From Marsupella aquatica (Eukaryota; Marchantiophyta), in NCBI GenBank assembly GCA_973895155.1, contig OZ316895.1:10850001-10914000 (forward strand): a DNA stretch of 64,000 bases, given 5' to 3'. Below the pieces are notes generated by a model, which was given only the letters and a program-made list of their open reading frames with translations, was not told where the DNA came from and ran no database searches. Shown here piece after piece: positions 1 to 12,245 of the stretch (positions are counted from its first letter, which is position 1; the number at the start of each line of letters is the position of its first letter). A program made the translations under genes and the position numbers.

Positions 1-1460
1 AAACCAATTCAGCTCAAAAACATGTGCCTCGAAAACCCTATTTAATGGGCAACAATCAAATAATGTGTGCTATCAAGCAAATAGTTGCTAAGGTTGTTCC
101 AAACCAATGTCACGTTGGACTACGATTCGACACAGAATACTGGCAGCTTCAAACATCCAAGGCTTTGGGGGGACCAGTAACGAATAAGAGACTGAACAAG
201 AGGAACTACCATCACTTGATTCTACACGCAACAAGTAGAAGACCGGAATCTCCGGAAAATGATTTCTCTGCATGAACACGACTATGACGAACAATATGGA
301 TTGTTGCTCAGTGACAAGGGAGCCGTACTCATGATGGACACACACATGGACACACACATAATGAACGATGAGGAGAAGATTCTAACGACCCCAAAAACAT
401 GGAGGAGGCAGAATGAAAGCGAAGAAACTAACCGGCAGGCCCCATGATGGTCGATACCCATTCGTAGAGGTTGTCGCCCTTGGGCCCCGCAGAGCAATTA
501 GACGGCGGGTCGAGACTGATCTCGGCCAACTCTTTTTGTATTCGCTTCGCCGAAGTTGTGAGCGAGGCCGTGGCTGACCAAGCGCGACCACCAACACCAC
601 TCCCAGCCGCTGCACTGGCACTCATTCTCCCTCTTCCTTCCCTTTCCTCCCTTCCTCTCCCCTGAGAAGTCAATCTCTCTCACTGCCACGCTCCCGTAGC
701 TGATAACACCAAAAGATCTTCTAAACCCTTTTCCCTGCCTGCAGCTTCTGCCTCCTCTCCGGCTCTAACTTTTAAACTCCAACACCCCACTGCTCATACC
801 TTTCTTCCTCCTCTCTCCTATTCTTCAGTACGGGACTGCCACAATACCACATAGATGAATCTGCCAGAAACACCGCCGCCCTCTCTCTTTCGCAACTCCT
901 CCTCAGATCCTGTCCAGCCTCCGAGCCCCGCACCTCCGGTTTCCCCTCTTGCCGAACAACCCCGCTTGCCTCTCCTCTTCTCTCTCCTCCACGATAATGA
1001 ATGAAACTCCGAAACCGCGCCGCCTTCACCTTCAACAATCCACTCCACCACGAGCCCACCTCCTCCCACCTACAGTAGTGTACTTGCACAGCTCGCAATC
1101 CCCTCCTCCCGGCACTGCGCTGCCACAATAAAGCACTAGAGGGAGTGGAGAGAAAGACCAGCAAGGCAACGCAGCAAGGCGAGGCGAGGCGAGGCGAGGA
1201 GAATGGAGAATCCGAATCTCCGCTTGCCTCGACTCCCGCAGAATAAACAATGCGGAGAGAGCACCGCAGTAGGGCGAAGATCGGCGCAATGATGTGAATC
1301 CGTGGAGTCCGGAGACGAGAGAAGAGAGAAAAGCGAAGTAGCGAAGAAAGAGCAGCGACGACAGAGCAGAGCAGCGACGACAGAGCTCCCACTTGTGACG
1401 GCTGACCATAAATCAATTCAATCACACAATCTGGTCAAGAATTTCACAAACGGTGGAGCT
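1..1460. other. Intergenic, CT/GA-rich low-complexity DNA
   Basis: No gene is supported here. From about 600 to 1140 the plus strand is strongly CT-rich, and about 1140 to 1400 is GA-rich. This purine/pyrimidine skew opens long frames on both strands (up to 217 codons on minus, 772-1425), but their translations are Ser/Arg/Leu-rich low complexity with no domain. A 49-codon plus frame from ATG 855 is Pro-rich. The stretch could be a promoter or 5' leader of an undetected gene; nothing in the sequence decides this. Confidence 0.5.
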
Positions 1461-1485
1461 CCCTCCCTCCCTCCCTCCCTCCCTC
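1461..1485. repeat. (CCCT)n microsatellite
   Basis: An uninterrupted run of about six CCCT units lies just before a degenerate tandem array. Confidence 0.9.
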
Positions 1486-1499
1486 GATGGGACAAGGAG

Positions 1500-2330
1500 C
1501 TTTTTACAATGGCAAACCCCAGAAATCTAGAAAGGACCCAATTTACTGCAAAGGGGAAACAAAGTACACTGGAAGGAAAAGCAAAAAGTGGTCCAGAGAA
1601 GGCAAATGCAAACCCCCAAAATCTTGAAAGGACCACTTTGGTGAGAAGGGTCAGACAAAGTACTCTGGAGAAAAAGCAAACGAGGTCCTGAGAGGAGTGC
1701 TAACCCCCAAAATCTGGAGAGGATAAATTTTGCGAGAAGGGTCGGACAATGTATAGTGGAGAAAAAGCATATGAGGTGTAGAGAGGACAAGCACCAAAGA
1801 AGAGGGCAAATGCAATCCCCATAAATCTACTGTAGAAAAGACCAATTTACTGAATGCGTCAAACAAAGTAGAATGAAGAAACAGCAAAGAGGTCATGAGA
1901 GGACCAACACCAAACTCAAAGATGAGCTCAGCCAAATGCTAACCCCCAAAAACCTAGGAAGAACGTACCATTTTGTTGAGAAGCATCAAACAACATGCAT
2001 TGGAGAAAAAACAAAGAGGCCTTGAGGGGACAAATACGAAATTAAAAAGTTGAGGACAAATGCAAACCCCAGAAACCTAGAATGGATAATGTTACTGAGA
2101 ATCAAAGAAAGGACAATGGAGAAATAGCAAGAGAGCTTTAAGGGGACAAACACTAAACTCAATAGAAGAGGGCAAATGCAAACCCCCAAAACCTAGGAAG
2201 GACCAATTACTAAGAAAGGTCAAACAAAGTACCATCCTAGAGAAAAATTGAAAGAGGTCAAGAGAGCACAAACACCAAACTACAAATGAAGAGGGGTGGA
2301 AATGCAAACCACAGAGACCTAGAATGAAGA
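1500..2330. repeat. Degenerate tandem array, ~95-130 bp unit
   Basis: A phrase like GCAAACCCCCAAAACCTAG, followed by AAGGACC-type and GGTCAGACAAAGTA-type phrases and then a GAGAAAAAGCAAA phrase, recurs about eight times (near 1508, 1608, 1700, 1810, 1938, 2058, 2175 and 2303). Copies have diverged with small indels, so the array is old. Many minus-strand frames here are by-products of the shared repeat and are not genes. Confidence 0.75.
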
Positions 2331-2339
2331 AAAAATTGC

Positions 2340-5300
2340 CCATGCAAATCTTACTCTCAACATATACCTTGGAAATTCCAACATATCAGCTAAGAAATAG
2401 AGATCAAGCAATGTGTGATGATTTGATGGTTACACCCCATAATCCCTCTCCAGCCCATTGTTATCCTACACCTGTGTGCCTCCTCCCTAGCTTCTTCACT
2501 TCTGCGCCCCCCCCCTCCTCCTCAGTGTCTCCCTCTAGAGTGCATGTGGGGGCACTCTTCTCTGGTGGTGTGGTTTGGTAGCTATGAGTGATGGCACTGG
2601 GGGCCAAGGAATCAAGGAAGGGTACCTCCAACTTGCCCCACTTGGCGTACTAGCCAAGCCTGCCCTTCCTTGGAAGCTTGGAAACCGGGGCCAGGAGCAC
2701 TTCAATCATGATGATTGGGAAAATGATAAAATGTTAGTCTAGGAGGGTCATACACTTCCTGGAGACACTTAAACCTCCACTAACCTTGACAAAAATCTGG
2801 ATCCATCTGATTTCACCAGTAGTAGTAATTTTCCCTGAATCCATGGAGAAGACTGGCATGGGAGTGAATAAAATGTGGAAAGAGAAGGAAGTGTTGGACA
2901 CTTTCCAGTCCGGTATATATATATATTGTTCTGTTGCAAGTCATAGGTTGAGGCATTTCCCGATTCAAGACAGTCCTTTTTGCACTAGGTTTCTTCCCCT
3001 ATCTTGCATTCTACCCACCGTCCTCCCTCTCATCCCTTTACAGAAAACATTCCACCACCTGACCCTCCCTCCTCCTGGCCCACCCATACCTAAGCCCCAG
3101 CCCCGACCAAAACAAGCCCCAGCCCCAGCCCCGACCACCCTAACCCTAGGATGAGGCCAAAGAAATTCCTAAACAAGTATTGTAATCATGAGAACATTAT
3201 AAAATGACAATTGCAGGTTGCCAAATTTACCAAAGATTAAAAGCTATGATACTAGTGGCAATAAGAGGCTAGAGTTGGGGTCTAAGTAGGCTTCTAGAGT
3301 GAAGTCCCTAGACAATGACTTTAGGGCCCCACCCAAATTTATGTGGATGGAAAAATGGATGAGATATTTATGTATGTCAAAATGATGATCATGCATAACA
3401 ATTTAGGTCATCATTTCTATTAACATTCAAAGAATGGACAATCAGGCTCAATTACAAAAATGTACTTGCAAAATGTGTGCTACTGGAAGGTCTCCCTTGT
3501 TTCTCTTGGTGGCCATGACTCTGTGTTTACTTGTACTGTGCAACTAGAATACACATTGCATAGCAATGCAGTTGAGTTGTAACACACAACAGAGTATATC
3601 TCCTACATTGCCCAACCTATTGCATAAGTGGTGTCCTTGTATGCTTACTAAACTCCTTGTTAGAAAGGCTCAGACAAGGCCAAAATGGACCGTGCCATCC
3701 ATAGAACCCAAAAGAGAGGGCCTGCTCAAGTGTTTGTTTGCTTGAACAGGGCGTCTCAAACCTCCCAGTTTTGCCTCTGGTCACGGTCAAGGTTGTTTTC
3801 ACGTAACCAATATGGGGACACAAAAAAGCTTGTCCTACCCCTTGTGACCGCAGACCCAAACTGGTACTTTTGGGACAGGGATCTTTTTGGGGATCTAAAG
3901 GTTTGAGACTCCATAATGGCTCAAGTCTTTTTCTGGTTTGTGCTTTTTCATCTCTACTTGTTTCTCTTTACTCCTTTCCACTTCTTCTTCATCTCTTAGC
4001 TGATCACATAATGATGGTGGACTTGTGGTGTCTACAAGTGTAACGGTGGTGGAACAAAGTAGCTATGATTGATTGATACCTCATAAATAACACGTTCAGA
4101 GCATCAGCAATGGTTTTTCCAGTTGCACGCTGGCATATATCATGTTTTTGGAGCTGCGTTTGAGGCTGTGACTGATCGATCCAGGAGCACAGGACTTATC
4201 GTGCACCAGTGGCAGCCTTTCAGTCCTGAAATTGTATCACCTTCAATTGTTGGTGGCAGAGACGAGGGAGGGAAATTCCATGTCGGGCCAGATGCAAACA
4301 TGTGGTAGTTTTTATAGTTTTGCCAGGATTGCACTGGAAGTGTTTTGCTGAAAAAGTGGCCAAGATCCTGACACGGAAAGCAGTTTTCGCACTGGCCTAG
4401 ATATTGTGGACGGACACCTATCTCAGGTGCAAAGGGAGGAGGTGGAAAGGCTGATTACTCAGCTAATTGTGTGATGACTCCCTCCTTTGTATCCAAAACT
4501 AGTGGTACGGCAGGAAGATTGGTCAGACTACGATTGATTACATCACAGGTCAGACTACGATTGATTACATCACAGGACTTCATAACGTATCTCTCGCCGA
4601 ACTTGTCCTTCCTTACAGGCTACAGCGTTGCTTCGCAATCTCGAACAGTGACAACTCGCAGAATCCGAGGGACAGAATGAAACGTAGCCCTGTGCACCTG
4701 TTTGATTGTACAGGTTCAATTCAATCCGTATCCCTGTGCTCATGGTGCGTCCACACTTTCAATTTCAAGTTCACTTCATGTACAGTAGCTTTGCTCCTGG
4801 TTCGTTCATACTTTCAATTTCATCACATTCAGCTGATCACACTGTTGATTCCGTACTTGTATAATTGTACTATGTACGTGATATTAAGTTCAGGATTTAT
4901 TTAGTTTGGTGGCATTGAGCTGTAATCAAGACTAATCAAATTTGAGTGCTGATGTACGATGGTCTCGTGTTCTCCTCTTCCTCGTTTTCCTAGGAGTTAG
5001 AGACATATTGTGTCGGAAGCAGACCAGCAAAGACCGGAAAGGGAAAGCTAGAAGAATAGCTAGAACTGGGAGTGGGGGGTTGCTTTGAATTTGTATGTTT
5101 GTTTCCTTCAAAAGGGGCGTAAAAAAATCTAGTTTTTCCCTGAGGTTTTCATCGAGCTATTTTTGCAGATCAGCAGTCATGATCTTTGTCTAGTTGAGTA
5201 TTAGATAAACATAGACCTTGGACTTACGTAAGTGACAATACAGTCTTGGATCGCCCCACAAAGCAAGGCCTACTCATGTTAATTGTGCAAGTTGAAGGCA

Positions 5301-8300
5301 ATTCCTAGCCACTTTATATGCAAACTGTAGAAGCAACTTGTGCATGAGCCCATCCCAAGATTGATGTGGAATTAGCAGGAGGCAACCAGGATTGGAACAT
5401 ACCTCATGGTTGAATCCAAGCCTAACCTACTTTGCATGTTTTCTTTAGTCGGTTCAGGTTTCAAGCAAGTTTGAGGAAGAAAAATGTACGACCTAAATAA
5501 TTTTTATCTATCTAATTAAAATCCGAGCTATGGCAGCAGGCAATGCACTGTATTGATCATCACTAAGCAGTGAATAGCCAGTCCACAATAAGCAAGACAC
5601 GTTAAGCTTTGGTCTGGCTGGAAATAGATGATGTTGGGACTGGATCCATATTTGAAACTAGGTTCAAGCCAGACCATCGAACAAGGGAATCACCGCTCCA
5701 AAAGCTTCACATCTCTAGGACCAACCCTGATGCTACATCGTGAATGTAGATTTGGGCTGGCTGGCCCAAGGCTTACGATGTGAGCAATGGCAATTTTTGC
5801 ACTAATTTTCGGAAATGCTTCAAATGAGCTGACACGCTCAACCATCGAACTGGAACTCGCATGGAATATATTGAGGTTGATCCTTACTAGTGGGGGAATT
5901 TGTCGATTATGGGAACATTTGACCTCACTGTATTACAATGGTAACTCCCAGCACCATTGCCATCCACCCAATTTTACTATACTGAACAAAATTGACACCG
6001 GTAAGCTATCGTTCATTTTTGTATGCCGAGGTGGACCCCCAGAAACAGGTAAAAGGAGAGAGCAAGCTGACGAGATGATGTCAATTGCTGACATTTATTT
6101 TAGTTTGGACCAATCTGGCAACAACCTATTCCAAGAACCACAATCCAATCCGTTCCAATTAGTAGCTGCATGTGTGTCGTCAGGAGATTCTGTCGCAGGC
6201 GTTTTGGAAAACATACAGTTCTGATAAAATAGTAATGGAGTGAAGAAGACATCGAGCGATTGGTGGTCACATGCCGAGTCGAAAGTACTGCCCTCCGTCA
6301 CGTGCTTTCGGTCCATTATTTGAAGGCACTGTGGGTGATGCTGAAAATCTGGATTCTATGGTCTCAGTGGAAACTAAGCTGATCTTTGGGCTTGCAATCG
6401 CGGAAGTTCTACTAGGACAAGCACCTGTAGAAAGTTCTGAGAGCTATCAGTGCTCTATACATGTGCTCACTTAATTTTTGGGTAGGTGAATATTTCTAGT
6501 GTGTGAGCAAGTGGCTGTTGGGTGAGCTCCCTGACAGCCTCAATTGGCTTCCTGGCATGGTGGAGCAGAGCAGCAAGGAAAGGATTTAGAAAGAATTTGA
6601 GTCAACGGACGATGAGGTGCAGTTGGAAGTACACGGAAGGCGTCACTAGATTTGACATTGTGGACCACCAATACGGATTATTGAGTACAGTCGAACAGCT
6701 CCTGAAAGGGTCACAGGAGGAGGAGGTGTGCAGAGCTGATGGATAACGACCTTGTTTTGTGGCTAGGAAAACTTCAACGATTTCATTTCATGAAACAGAA
6801 CACATCGTGGGCATCCCTCAAGGTTCATGAGTTATAAACCACTTTTTCATCCAATTGTTCTGTGGCGAGATTTGAATTGAACGAGAGAAGGATGTAAACA
6901 TCTAACGAGCTCGAGATAGCGACCAACTCTGCACGCAACTTTAGGGCTTGGAAGCGATCTTGCAATCTTACCTAGAGGAATCGGCAACGGACACGAGGGG
7001 TCGGGTCTTTGCTATGGGGAGATCTTCGACCAGAGTCTATAGACGTTAAATAGCAGCTTACTCCAGGTCAATCTTTAAGAGATCAGCAAATCAGGTGCCC
7101 GTGCCTATCCATTGGAGTCTCACAAAACATGTCGAGTTTCTTTTTGAAATCTTGGTTGACCATCTTCTTCTGTCCATGTTAGCATCAGACACACAACAGC
7201 TGATGGGGGTAGGGTGTTGCCAACTTCAGAGTGATAGAAAGAATAGGAAGGGAATGGTTTTGGCTTACAACCTTTTCCTGCCTGGAACCACCGGTCATAG
7301 TACAAATTACGACACATTTAACATGTCCTAGAATCTGTTAGAGACAATCATTGATAGATTCAAATCCTCAGCTTCATTAAGGGTCTCCGTGAAGTGAACT
7401 TTCATAAGTCTTCCGGGTTTGCAGTGTATTCCAAGATGACATGACCAAAAGCGAGAAAGAGGCCAAATTAGATAACCCAAAACGAGGTCTGTGTCTATTT
7501 ATGATAGTGGTAATTTGAAGAATCCTGAGGAAACTCAATGTGTCATATTTGCGACAATTAGCCCCACATATAAAGAGACAAGATGCATCCAGAGAACCTT
7601 CTCTCTTGAAGACGAGAGGCCTAAGAAACGATGGACTGCAGTTTTAGGGTGTCAATCTATGTCAGGATGCTGCCTCTCCTCGAGACGAGCATCATTCTGT
7701 TCTCTAGTAAGTAAGAAGTCAAAGACTGACTTCATCGGTTTGCCATCCTTGAAAGTTATCGTTCGTCGTTTACGAAACCATACGGATTCGTCGGGTCCAG
7801 CTCTGACTGACTGGAGACATGCCACCGCTGCCAAAAGCAACCGAACTTAAAGGACGATCGAACAGTTGACCACAAGTTCAACATTCTGTTGACCTGACCT
7901 TGCAAACGGATCCGGCGTGATCGTCGAAGACTCCGTTCCATACAAAATTGTCGTTCTTAGTGTTGGGAACGATTTTTTCACGATTCGTTCCCTTCACCTG
8001 CATCCTCGACATGTTTGTACTTACTGATGTCACACGTTCTAATGTACAGCGTGGGCTTGAAAACAAGGGCAATCAACTCTGAGGACAAGTTCTTTTGGAA
8101 GGTGGCCTTATAAGACCCCGCGGAATTTACTCCCTTTTAATTCGCTCTGGAAGAATTCTCAATTTCTCAAAATATTTCGAGGGTGTTGGAAAACATTACT
8201 CGCCCAGTGAAAAGAGTCACCCATGTTTGAACGAAAGAATGAAGTCACCATGGAGTCGGCAGTGTCAACGAAGGCATAGAACCGGCCTGAAATTGAGAGG

Positions 8301-8480
8301 GAAAGAAACACAAGAAGTTTTTTTCTTCCCTTTCCTTCAATGCAGCGTTCCGAGTGGTCTTCGGCCTTGGGAATATGTCAGTGGGGGGATCCAGTTGCAC
8401 AGCCTGCTGAGAGGGTTCAGAACACAAAGAGGAGCCAGTGACATCGAACACTCGTTCTAGAGAGCTTCGACTGGAGTATT
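2340..8480. other. Intergenic, no recognisable gene
   Basis: Short frames occur on both strands, the longest being a 145-codon plus frame at 5787-6224, but none shows a conserved domain, signal peptide or convincing exon-intron structure. A C-rich CCCCAGCCCCGACC-type stretch lies near 3095-3150. Otherwise this is unique-looking plant intergenic DNA. Confidence 0.5.
4521..4574. repeat. 27-bp perfect tandem duplication
   Basis: Two adjacent identical 27-bp units (4521-4547 and 4548-4574), each beginning GGTCAGACTACG. Confidence 0.9.
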
Positions 8481-8704
8481 CGGCAAAGGCATGCTAGTTG
8501 GGTGTCTTACCGATGAGTTCACCTGTCCGTGTGTCATCCCATCCGAAGATTGCCTCAAGAACTTCTTCCTGAGATGAGGAGATGAGCACTCTCGGCAAAG
8601 GCATGCTAGTTGGGTGTCTTACCGATGAGTCCACCTGTCTGTGTGTCATCCCATCCGAAGATTGCCTCAAGAACTTCTTCCTGAGATGAGGAGATGAGCA
8701 CTCT
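8481..8704. repeat. 112-bp tandem duplication (two copies)
   Basis: Copy 1 is 8481-8592 and copy 2 is 8593-8704, both beginning CGGCAAAGGCATGCTAG. I see only two substitutions between them (near the GAGTTC/GAGTCC and GTCCG/GTCTG positions), so the duplication is recent. Confidence 0.93.
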
Positions 8705-8719
8705 CTTTCTGAACTGAGG

Positions 8720-9630
8720 CATTCTTTCACTTCAACTGGTAACTTTAAAGTCAACGATCCCAGACGGCTAGTGTACCACATCCAAGATTGGTGTACGTGC
8801 TTAGGCAGCGATCAAGACTGACCAATCTTCTTCAGCTATTGGTTCCTGATGTTTGTTTGTAATAACTGTGAAATTAAATATCCGCAGTTAAAATTCTCCT
8901 CTTCAACAACTCTGGAAGCCTATCATCACCGAGTTCAAGACAAAACCTTAGCAATAATTCAAAGGCTGACCAAGAATGTCAAAGAAGGTCAACGTAAACC
9001 CTCACTTATTAGTGTCTCCAACAGCTATCAATAATCGCCCCCAGACTCTTCCACGAGATAACATTCGGGCATTTTCCATAAACCCTGATATTTTGGCAGA
9101 GAAATTGTCCGAAGGGAACGGGCTTTCCGGATTCCATCTGCAATGCTTGTAACAGGAGCACGCTGACCAGCACCTTTTCCTGTGATTTTCATAAATCTCG
9201 ACTCCCACCTCGGAGCGTACCGAAATCACGAGGTCAAGATTGCCGTAAAGTATTCGGAGGAGGTTAATGCCTTGCAACATCATCCGCACCAACGAAAATG
9301 CGGGCGTACAAACCCAGAACAATCCGAAAAAGCTGGGGAAACCAATGCCAAAACACCCCCAAAAAACCTCGACACTGCCACAGAATCGCGTCTGATGGCC
9401 GCAATCAGGAAGGACATCTCAACAATCAGCGACCTCGAATCACATGCGACTATTAAGTGCACGATCCATCCGCGGAAGGCATTCCTTGTGGCAGAGTTTG
9501 CAGAAAAGTATAGGCCTCCACAAATTTTGGTTCTGTCCGAAAGGCAAACCCTGCCTGACGAGGACGAGGAGGCATCGCTTCAAGACAGGCAGGAAGCAAG
9601 AATGAAATGTTCAATCAGTCAAAGAGCCAG
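8720..9630. other. Intergenic with one 154-codon frame of unknown status
   Basis: The plus frame 9182-9646 (154 codons) is hydrophilic, with an acidic stretch near its end, and shows no family motif. It runs into the start of the next repeat block. I do not call it a gene. Confidence 0.35.
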
Positions 9631-9631
9631 C

Positions 9632-10170
9632 TCTTCTACTGCATAGCAAAGCAGTCACATTTTTTTTCTTTCTTTTGCCTTGAAAACCAAAAACAGGCCC
9701 ATCCAACGGAGAATAGAAGAGAAGTCATGCTTTGGAGCATGCATTTCTATGTAGGGCAGTCACAAGGGGACAATACCTAGAGATCCCACTTTGGAGCATG
9801 CATTTCTAGGTAAGGCAGTCACAAGGGGACAATACCCAGGGATCTTACTTTGAAGCATGCATTTCTATGTAGGGCTATCCTACTTTGGAGCATGCATTTC
9901 TATGTAGGGCACAAGGGGACAATACCCAGGTCTTCTACTGCATAGCAAAGCAGTCACATTTTTTTTTCTTTCTTTTGCCTTGAAAACCTAAAACAGGCCC
10001 ATCCAAAAGAGAATAGAAGTCATGCTTTGGAGCATGCATTTCTATGTAGGGCAATCACAAGGGGACAATATGTAGGGCTATCCTACTTTGGAGCATGAAT
10101 TTCTATGTAGGGCTATCCTACTTTGGAGCATGCATTTCTATGTAGGGCAGTCACAAGGGGACAATACCCA
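9632..10170. repeat. Nested repeat block (GGAGCATGCATTTCTATG motif)
   Basis: The motif TTGGAGCATGCATTTCTA, followed by GTAGGGC and often TCACAAGGGGACAATA, recurs about seven times (near 9729, 9790, 9853, 9886, 10025, 10091, 10126). A longer ~95-bp segment starting TCTTCTACTGCATAGC is itself duplicated at 9632 and 9931, 299 bp apart. The block therefore grew by at least two rounds of duplication on different scales. Confidence 0.85.
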
Positions 10171-10309
10171 GGGATCCGACAGGGACCCAAACCAGAAAGG
10201 AGAGAGGATTAAACCAGAACCCAAAGTGGGCAACCAGGGCTGAGGAGATAATCAATACTCCCCACCACTACACCCCACCCATACACACACACACATACCC
10301 TCCACACCC

Positions 10310-10402
10310 CTTATGTGTGGAGGGAGGATTGAACCTGGGACCTCTCGGTTCTAGGCTCATCCTCTGTCCAACTGACCAAAGCCAGTTGGTTAACGCAGTC
10401 AC
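10310..10402 (-). mobile_element. tRNA-derived SINE-like element (internal pol III promoter)
   Basis: On the minus strand there is an A-box-like TGGTCAGTTGG (10369-10379) and, 33 nt downstream, a perfect B-box GGTTCAATCC (10326-10335), the spacing of a tRNA gene. The intervening sequence does not fold into a normal anticodon arm that I can recognise, so this is not a functional tRNA. Downstream on the minus strand the sequence continues into a GT-rich tract and a TGGGTGGGG stretch (about 10250-10310), as a SINE body would. The 3' end and target-site duplications are not clear. Confidence 0.5.
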
Positions 10403-10409
10403 TCTTGAT

Positions 10410-12240
10410 AGAGGAAAGTTTGGAGGTATCGTCACAAAGAAACAATTCTATGTCCGCGAAGTTGGAAAGGAATGCTCTGATACGAAGATCAATCTTTGTA
10501 ATTTTATTGCATCAATGTCGTGTAACTGGAGCCTTGAGCTCTGCGTGTTTTGTTGGGGAAAATTAATAAATTTTACTCAGATGAATTAATAACAACTTTC
10601 CCTGATGTTCATGCTCACATTGTTGGGTGTCAAAATATGCTGGGTCAACTGGGGGGTCAACAAGAAAACTTAGGTGGGACGAAGTGGTCCATGCAAGCAA
10701 TATCTCCAAACAGCTTTTTATTATCAGGTCCCCCAAACTGAGCTAAATTACTAATCTACCCCCAAAATTATATTAATTTGTAGGCTGGCCCCCATATTGT
10801 CTATATGGGTTACACTAATTGTTTAGTTAACCCAGGGAGATTTCTCATTGGTGGACTAACACATGATGAGGCGCTATTGGCTCCGCCTTACCCTGGCCGA
10901 GCTCACCCTCACTCGGCTATCACTTTCCCATTTTTTGAACAAGCCTTGCACCAACCAGGGCTGGCCCCTCGCCAGTTCCAATCCCAACCGGGATCCCAAC
11001 CCTATGACCTTGCTGGCTGGGTGCTGCAACTTCCCTTCAAAAATGGGGTCCCACACTCCATAGGGGCCTGATGATCCTTGGGTCCCGATGATCCAACCTA
11101 CTCCCACTTTTCTGAAGGAAAGAGGCCCCGATAGTATACACATTTTCTATGTGTAAACAAACCCACATTTGAGCCTACCGCCTGATTTGAGCTAGGTCAT
11201 CGGGATTTAAAACTCGAGAGGGGGATGGGCCAATTTTAAATTTTAGAGTTCGAGGATTACCACAAACTCACTTGTTGTACCGACATTTCAATTACAGAAA
11301 ATCAAATGAAACCCAACTGCATGCCTCATCCCCACCACGAGTTTCCAAATTTGATGTTTCACCATAAATCCTCCTTATCTTCCTTCATGTTTTCAGTGAA
11401 GGTATGGACCATAACCCCTTTGCCAGTCCGGCTAGGGATACACTAATTTAAAAGTGTTTCTTACACACAAATCAAGGTTGTCGCTTCTCCCAAACATAGT
11501 TTTTCTATTGTTCACTCAAATTCAGGTTTAGTCTAAGTGTACAACCCATCCGCCTTGAGCGGGTTATGGACTGTAATTCCAAGAGGGTTATGGCCTGGCC
11601 AATGTGGCCCCCAAGGGTAGGAGGGCCCCCAGAGGTAGGAGGGCTTCCCCAGTGTAAACTCAACCAATGAATATTGGGAAAAGTATGGTTAGGAAGAGCC
11701 CCACCCTGATCTCCATATGCAGTAACATTCAAATGAGGGAATCGCCTGGCCAGGTTGAGGAGATCGAGGGTTAGGGTCCATAATATTCAATTATGAGACA
11801 AAGGAAGGTTTATCCCTCCCTAACCCATGGTCCTCTTTTCCATCAACCCCCTCTTTACACGTTACTATTTTCTTATTGTCAGTAGCTGTAGTTGCTTAAT
11901 CATGATTGTGCTTCCCACCATCAACATTAGCTACGTTAATTAGAAGGCTCGAGACAAACAAATTCATATGTAAGTGCTTTGATCTATAGCTTACGATTTT
12001 GTTGACATACCAGCTTTTAGTTTTATTGAGTCCTCAATTGATACATAGATTAGAAATGATCACCCTGTTGTCAAACTTGGGAGTCTGACAAACCTTTGCG
12101 CCCTTGCAAAAGATCCTAATTAAGGTGTTGTGTCATCGGACGGTGAACTCTTCTCCTAGCATAGTGAAAAGAGATTCCTATCATCTAGTTCACACAGATT
12201 CGCGACTGCTACTGCTCTATTTTGAATGCCTATGGGAAAG
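10410..12240. other. Intergenic, no gene seen
   Basis: No conserved coding signal. The short proline-rich plus frames near 10805-11071 overlap each other in different frames and look spurious. Confidence 0.5.
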
Positions 12241-12245
12241 TCTTC

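Noticed and set aside
772-1425. 217-codon minus frame
   Set aside because: Low-complexity product of GA/CT-skewed DNA; starts on a non-ATG codon or lacks any domain or splice context.
5787-6224. 145-codon plus frame
   Set aside because: Unrecognised, without splice or start support; could be chance in a 6-kb intergenic stretch.
10310-10402. Functional tRNA gene on minus
   Set aside because: A and B boxes are present, but no acceptor stem or anticodon arm can be formed.
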